Below the pieces are notes generated by a model that had not been told where the DNA came from, did not search any database, and saw nothing but the letters and a program-made list of their open reading frames with translations. Position numbers and translations under genes: made by a program. Of a stretch of DNA of 8,884 nucleotides, positions 5,898 to 8,884 are shown piece by piece (positions within the stretch are counted from its first letter, which is position 1; each line of letters opens with the position of its first letter). The stretch is taken from the NCBI GenBank assembly GCA_019307805.1, contig JAFDIX010000085.1, forward strand, positions 1 through 8,884, read 5' to 3'. Source of the stretch: Deltaproteobacteria bacterium (GTDB lineage: Bacteria; Desulfobacterota; DSM-4660; Desulfatiglandales; HGW-15).

Positions 5898-7235
5898 CTA
5901 TCCGGCCTGAGGGGCCGGTTCCTGCACCAATTCTCCGCGCAAAGAATTGGCCAGCGCATCTTTAATCACAACTTTAACTATTATTCCTATATTGTTGTTG
6001 TCAGATGGAAAGTTTACGATTTTATTGCCTCCGGTCCTTCCCGTCATCTGACCGCCCTTTTTACTTTTTCCCTCTACCAGAACGTCTACTTGGCAGCCTT
6101 TGAGTGCCCTGTTCTTTTCCAGGGTGATCTGCTTTTGGAGTCCCTGGAGTTCTGCAAGGCGGGCACCCTTTGCATTCTCTGGAAGCTTGCCGTCCATATT
6201 CTCCGCTCGGGTTCCCTGCCTATCAGAATATTTGAAAGAGTATGTATTATCAAACCCTATTTTTTTGATCAGGTCAATGGTCAAGTGAAAGTCTTCTTCC
6301 GTTTCGCCGGGAAATCCCACGATTAAATCACTTGTGATGGCCATATCAGACCTTGCAGATCGCAGTTTCTTTACCAGATTCAAGTAATTCTCCCGGGAGT
6401 ATCCCCTGTTCATGCGTTTGAGGATTTTGTTGGAACCCGACTGTACAGGAAGATGGATGTGGGGGCAGAGTTTCTCCAGTTCTCCAAAACATTTAATGAG
6501 ATCGTCGGAAAGGTCCTTTGGGTGGGAGGTGGTAAAACGGATTCTTTTAAGTCCGGGAATCCTATTTAATTTATGCAGCAACCCGGGAAAATCCAGTTCT
6601 TCCCCTTCGTTCCAGCGATAGGAATTCACATTCTGCCCCAGAAGAGTGATTTCCTTCACCCCCTGCCCCACCAGATGTTGGGCCTCTTTCATGATGTCCC
6701 GGGGGGCACGGCTCACCTCCCTGCCCCGCACATAGGGTACGATGCAGTAGCTGCAAAAATTATTACAGCCTTCCATAATGGAAATATAACTTTTGACCCT
6801 TCCCTTGTAATAGCCGTTTTTTCCTGCAAAAGATCGTGGATTTCGATCCAGCTCCGTTGCAACAACCCTGTCCCTGTCGATTTCAATTTTTTTAAGAAAT
6901 TCTTCGATCCGCTCCAGTTCACGCGTCCCCAAAACGAGGTCCAACTCCGGAAATCGTTTGAACAGATTTTTCCCTTCCTGCTGTGCGATGCAACCCAGCA
7001 TACCGATAATGAGAGACGGCTTTTTCTTCTTTAATGCCACCATTCGCCCGAGCAGACTATAGGCCTTTTGTTGTGGTTTTGCCCTGACTGTACAGGTATT
7101 GATGAGAATAAGATCTGCACTATTGGGTTGCTCTACCGGCTTGTACCCGGAAGACTGCAGCAGTTGCGCGAGATAATCCGAATCATAGTCGTTCATCTGG
7201 CAACCCATGGTAGCGATATAAAAATTTCCGGACAC
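5898..7235 (-). CDS. miaB: tRNA-2-methylthio-N6-dimethylallyladenosine synthase MiaB
   Basis: MiaB adds a methylthio group to N6-isopentenyladenosine at position 37 of tRNAs reading codons that start with U, using two Fe-S clusters and S-adenosylmethionine. The three parts of the family appear in order. The N-terminal methylthiotransferase domain has cluster ligands Cys12 (MGCQMNDYDS), Cys48 (INTCTVR) and Cys82 (MLGCIAQ). The radical SAM core has Cys157, Cys161 and Cys164 in GCNNFCSYCIVPYVRGRE. It is followed by LLGQNVNSY, HLPVQSGSNKIL and DLIVGFPGETEEDF. A C-terminal TRAM domain follows, with ILVEG-like and NFPSDNNNIG segments. Its 445 residues are the usual length. GCQMND and NVNSY favour MiaB over RimO or MtaB. 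Translation starts at GTG (7235), the only start that gives a normal N-terminus; AGGGGG lies about 8 bases before it. The preceding stop is 12 bp away, so the gene is in the nadK operon. Confidence 0.97.
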   Translation of the reverse strand: MSGNFYIATMGCQMNDYDSDYLAQLLQSSGYKPVEQPNSADLILINTCTVRAKPQQKAYSLLGRMVALKKKKPSLIIGMLGCIAQQEGKNLFKRFPELDLVLGTRELERIEEFLKKIEIDRDRVVATELDRNPRSFAGKNGYYKGRVKSYISIMEGCNNFCSYCIVPYVRGREVSRAPRDIMKEAQHLVGQGVKEITLLGQNVNSYRWNEGEELDFPGLLHKLNRIPGLKRIRFTTSHPKDLSDDLIKCFGELEKLCPHIHLPVQSGSNKILKRMNRGYSRENYLNLVKKLRSARSDMAITSDLIVGFPGETEEDFHLTIDLIKKIGFDNTYSFKYSDRQGTRAENMDGKLPENAKGARLAELQGLQKQITLEKNRALKGCQVDVLVEGKSKKGGQMTGRTGGNKIVNFPSDNNNIGIIVKVVIKDALANSLRGELVQEPAPQAG

Positions 7236-7247
7236 GCCTATTGCCCC

Positions 7248-7481
7248 CTATCCATTCCGGCCCTCTTCAACAGGGACGATATCCATGGATTCCCCGTCAA
7301 CGAGCGCTCTCAGCAACTCTGAAAACAGGCTCTCACAGCCTGGCGACACCAGCACCTCTATGAGCGCAGCATGGGGATCCAGGGTCCTTACGACAGCCAT
7401 ACCGTCATAGGACTCCATGGTCACCCTGAGATAATTGATTTCCCGGCGATCCACCCGGAATACATGCCTATGTGTTTTCAT
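7248..7481 (-). CDS. Small DUF4911-like protein, 77 aa
   Basis: The start at ATG 7481 gives MKTHRHVFRVDRREIN, then YLRVTMESYDGMAVVRTLDP and a C-terminal segment LFSELLRALVDGE. The pattern of a basic VDR.EI.(Y/F)L segment, then an acidic EsYDG..vv.T.DP segment, is what I recall for the DUF4911 family. That family is common in deltaproteobacteria beside miaB and nadK, and its function is unknown. The protein is soluble, with one Cys and no signal peptide. It overlaps the end of nadK by 14 bp and precedes miaB by 12 bp, so it is surely co-transcribed. Longer frames starting at 7535 lie inside nadK and add residues that look non-native. The Shine-Dalgarno is weak, consistent with coupling to nadK translation. 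The family name is from memory; the coding call is firmer than the name. Confidence 0.72.
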   Translation of the reverse strand: MKTHRHVFRVDRREINYLRVTMESYDGMAVVRTLDPHAALIEVLVSPGCESLFSELLRALVDGESMDIVPVEEGRNG

Positions 7482-8358
7482 TCTTGCCGTTAATGGTGGC
7501 CCCGCCCCACATGAGTTTGGTCCTGAGAATCTCAAAATAGCTCTGGTCCGGGGATTTTACCAATTTGATGCTCTCTTCTGATTTGTAGATCGAAACCTTG
7601 TCGCCGTAAGAGAAGTCAAACCCCACCTGCCCATCGAAAGTCAGGCGGACCTTCTCCTCGCTCTCTTTTCTCATCATGATAGTAACGATATGGGAATCAG
7701 GGAGTATAATGGGGCGGTTTGTAAGCGTGAAAGGACATATGGGTGTCAAGATGAAATTATCGGAAGTCGGATAGAGAATGGGCCCGCCGGCTGAGAGATT
7801 ATAGGCAGTGGAGCCGGTGGGTGTGGCAATGATGAGGCCGTCCGCCCGAAAGGTGGTCAAAAACAGGTCGTTGATATAAATGTCGAGATCAATGATCCTG
7901 GCAATAGCGCCTTTATTGATGACCACGTCGTTCAGAACGAGAAAACGGCACATCTCTTCGCCATCCCGAATGACCTTTGTGCCGAGTACCAGCCGACTCT
8001 CTACCTCAAGCTCACCCTTCAGCATCATTTCTGTCACGGGATAGAGTCTCTTGATGGGTATCTCCGTGAGAAAGCCGAGACTCCCGAGGTTTACCCCCAG
8101 TATAGGCACGCCATACCTCCCCACCTTGCGTGCGGCCCCAAGCAGTGTTCCATCCCCCCCCAGCACTACGACCCAGTCCACATCATTTGGAATGATGGAA
8201 GGTTCCTCAAAACAGCCATCCATGTCCCCCTTTCCTCCCATTTCCTCCGGAAAGACGGCGGCCCCTTTCTCCTCAAGCCATTTTGCCAGTTTTTCAGCCT
8301 CTTCCTTGGCCGGGGTAAAATGCCTTTTATATATAATCCCAATGGATTGTCGGGCCAT
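7468..8358 (-). CDS. nadK: NAD kinase (ATP/polyphosphate-NAD phosphotransferase)
   Basis: NadK phosphorylates NAD to NADP in the cytoplasm, the only route to NADP. Signatures run through the 296 residues in the standard order: an N-terminal strand IGIIYKRH, then VVVLGGDGTLLGAAR with the GGDGT motif at 67-71. ILGVNLGSLGFLTEIP and LNDVVINKG follow (Asn143-Asp144 where the family has NE or ND). Next come FRADGLIIATPTGSTAYNLS and AGGPILYP, and finally ICPFTLTNRPIILPD. Length is usual for bacterial NadK. ATG at 8358 is preferred: AAAGGAT stands 8 bases upstream and the N-terminus is normal. An in-frame start at 8472 would add 38 residues and overlap adenine deaminase. The gap to the adenine deaminase stop is 16 bp and the 3' end overlaps the small downstream gene. 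Confidence 0.97.
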   Translation of the reverse strand: MARQSIGIIYKRHFTPAKEEAEKLAKWLEEKGAAVFPEEMGGKGDMDGCFEEPSIIPNDVDWVVVLGGDGTLLGAARKVGRYGVPILGVNLGSLGFLTEIPIKRLYPVTEMMLKGELEVESRLVLGTKVIRDGEEMCRFLVLNDVVINKGAIARIIDLDIYINDLFLTTFRADGLIIATPTGSTAYNLSAGGPILYPTSDNFILTPICPFTLTNRPIILPDSHIVTIMMRKESEEKVRLTFDGQVGFDFSYGDKVSIYKSEESIKLVKSPDQSYFEILRTKLMWGGATINGKNENT

Positions 8359-8374
8359 ATCACATATCCTTTTT

Positions 8375-8884
8375 TTAGCGGTCCTGAACAAAGAGGGGGA
8401 CGAAATCGAATGCATCGACGTCCACCAGTCCCCTGTCTGTAAGTCTGAGTTGGGGAATAACAGGCAGTGCAAGAAATGATAATCGCATAAAGGGGTCCGA
8501 AATGGAGCAGCCCAGGGAAGCGACCTCCTGCTCCAGGGTGTTCAGCTGTTTCACCAGAACATCCACGGATTCCACTGACATGAGACCAGCCACCTGAAGG
8601 GGGACCTTTGCAAGGGTCGTTTCAGAGCGCACCGCCACCATACCGCCGCCCATATCTCTCAAGGTTTCCGCCGCATGACACATGTCTCTGTCGTTGGTGC
8701 CGACTACAATCACATTGTGGGAATCATGCGCAACGGAGGATGCTATCGCCCCTCCCTGCAATCCAAACCCTCTCACCAGCCCCATTCCCGTTCTGCCCGT
8801 CCCCTGGTGTCTTTCAATGACTGCAAGCTTCAAGATGTCCCTCTCAAGATCCGCCACCACGCCGCCTTTTTCCGATTTCACCCT
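8375..8884 (-). CDS. ade: Adenine deaminase, C-terminal part (runs off the window)
   Basis: Only the C-terminal 170 or so residues are in the window; the 5' end lies beyond base 8884. The frame stays open to the edge, so the GTG at 8881 is an internal valine. The bacterial Ade family (about 550-600 residues) hydrolyses adenine to hypoxanthine and ammonia in purine salvage. The C-terminal signature is clear: LKLAVIERHQGTGRTG, then GFGLQGGAIASSVAHDSHN and VIVVGTNDRDMCHAAETL. These are followed by GGGMVAV, KVPLQVAGLMS and then DPFMRLSFLALPVIP leading to TDRGLVDVD near the C-terminus. The zinc/iron ligands of the amidohydrolase core would be in the missing part. It is the first visible gene of the leftward operon. 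With the nucleoside transporter at the other end of the window it hints at purine scavenging, but the two are not linked. Confidence 0.95.
   Translation of the reverse strand, partial: RVKSEKGGVVADLERDILKLAVIERHQGTGRTGMGLVRGFGLQGGAIASSVAHDSHNVIVVGTNDRDMCHAAETLRDMGGGMVAVRSETTLAKVPLQVAGLMSVESVDVLVKQLNTLEQEVASLGCSISDPFMRLSFLALPVIPQLRLTDRGLVDVDAFDFVPLFVQDR

Noticed and set aside
5882..5959. 26-residue N-terminal extension of the receiver-GGDEF protein
   Set aside because: It is translated from the 3' end of miaB in another frame and does not resemble a receiver domain.
2049..6804. KOPS-like FtsK orienting motifs (GGGNAGGG) as support for dif
   Set aside because: Motifs pointing towards the site occur at 4536-4543 (plus), 6661-6668, 6719-6726 and 6797-6804 (minus). 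Copies pointing away occur at 2049-2056 and around 2368. Four against two in 9 kb is not a significant bias, and the motif used by this organism is unknown.
8359..8472. 38-residue N-terminal extension of NAD kinase
   Set aside because: It would overlap the adenine deaminase gene, has no family similarity, and a good Shine-Dalgarno precedes the ATG at 8358.

Overview
The window looks like a chromosomal core region of a Gram-negative anaerobe, most likely a deltaproteobacterium (Desulfobacterota/Myxococcota sense). This is inferred from gene content and order: a nadK, small DUF4911-type protein, miaB run behind an adenine deaminase, a stand-alone NifU-like scaffold, a 3-hydroxyacyl-CoA dehydrogenase, and a spore-photoproduct-lyase-like radical SAM protein paired with a ParB-like protein. 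Base composition is moderate, with no visible transposon, integron, CRISPR array, rRNA or tRNA. Taxonomy cannot be fixed without a search.

Left part (1-4564, + strand): the 3' portion of a concentrative nucleoside transporter is joined by stop/start overlaps to a ParB-fold protein and then to an SPL-family radical SAM enzyme, so these three read as one translationally coupled unit. A candidate promoter over a 12-bp palindrome then drives a small Nfu-type Fe-S carrier closed by a rho-independent terminator. A monocistronic 3-hydroxybutyryl-CoA dehydrogenase follows, ending in a strong hairpin that also serves the opposite strand.

Centre (4589-5005): this short region is the most informative part. 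It holds a 29-codon, very basic gene on the minus strand that belongs to the bS22/AURKAIP1-COX24 (mS38-like) small-subunit ribosomal protein family. The gene has its own good Shine-Dalgarno and promoter. Beside it, at 4865-4892, is a 28-bp sequence with the architecture of a XerC/XerD dif site: 11-bp arm, TATATA centre, 11-bp arm. It matches the B. subtilis dif sequence, as I recall it, at 23 of 28 positions. If it is dif, the replication terminus of this chromosome lies here.

Right part (5006-8884, - strand): adenine deaminase (partial), NAD kinase, a small DUF4911-like protein, MiaB tRNA methylthiotransferase and a receiver-GGDEF diguanylate cyclase are packed with gaps of 12-16 bp or a short overlap, so they probably form one operon.

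All large genes left of the dif candidate run rightward and all large genes right of it run leftward. Transcription therefore converges on the site from both sides, as expected for leading-strand genes on two replichores meeting at the terminus. Only the tiny bS22 gene breaks this rule.
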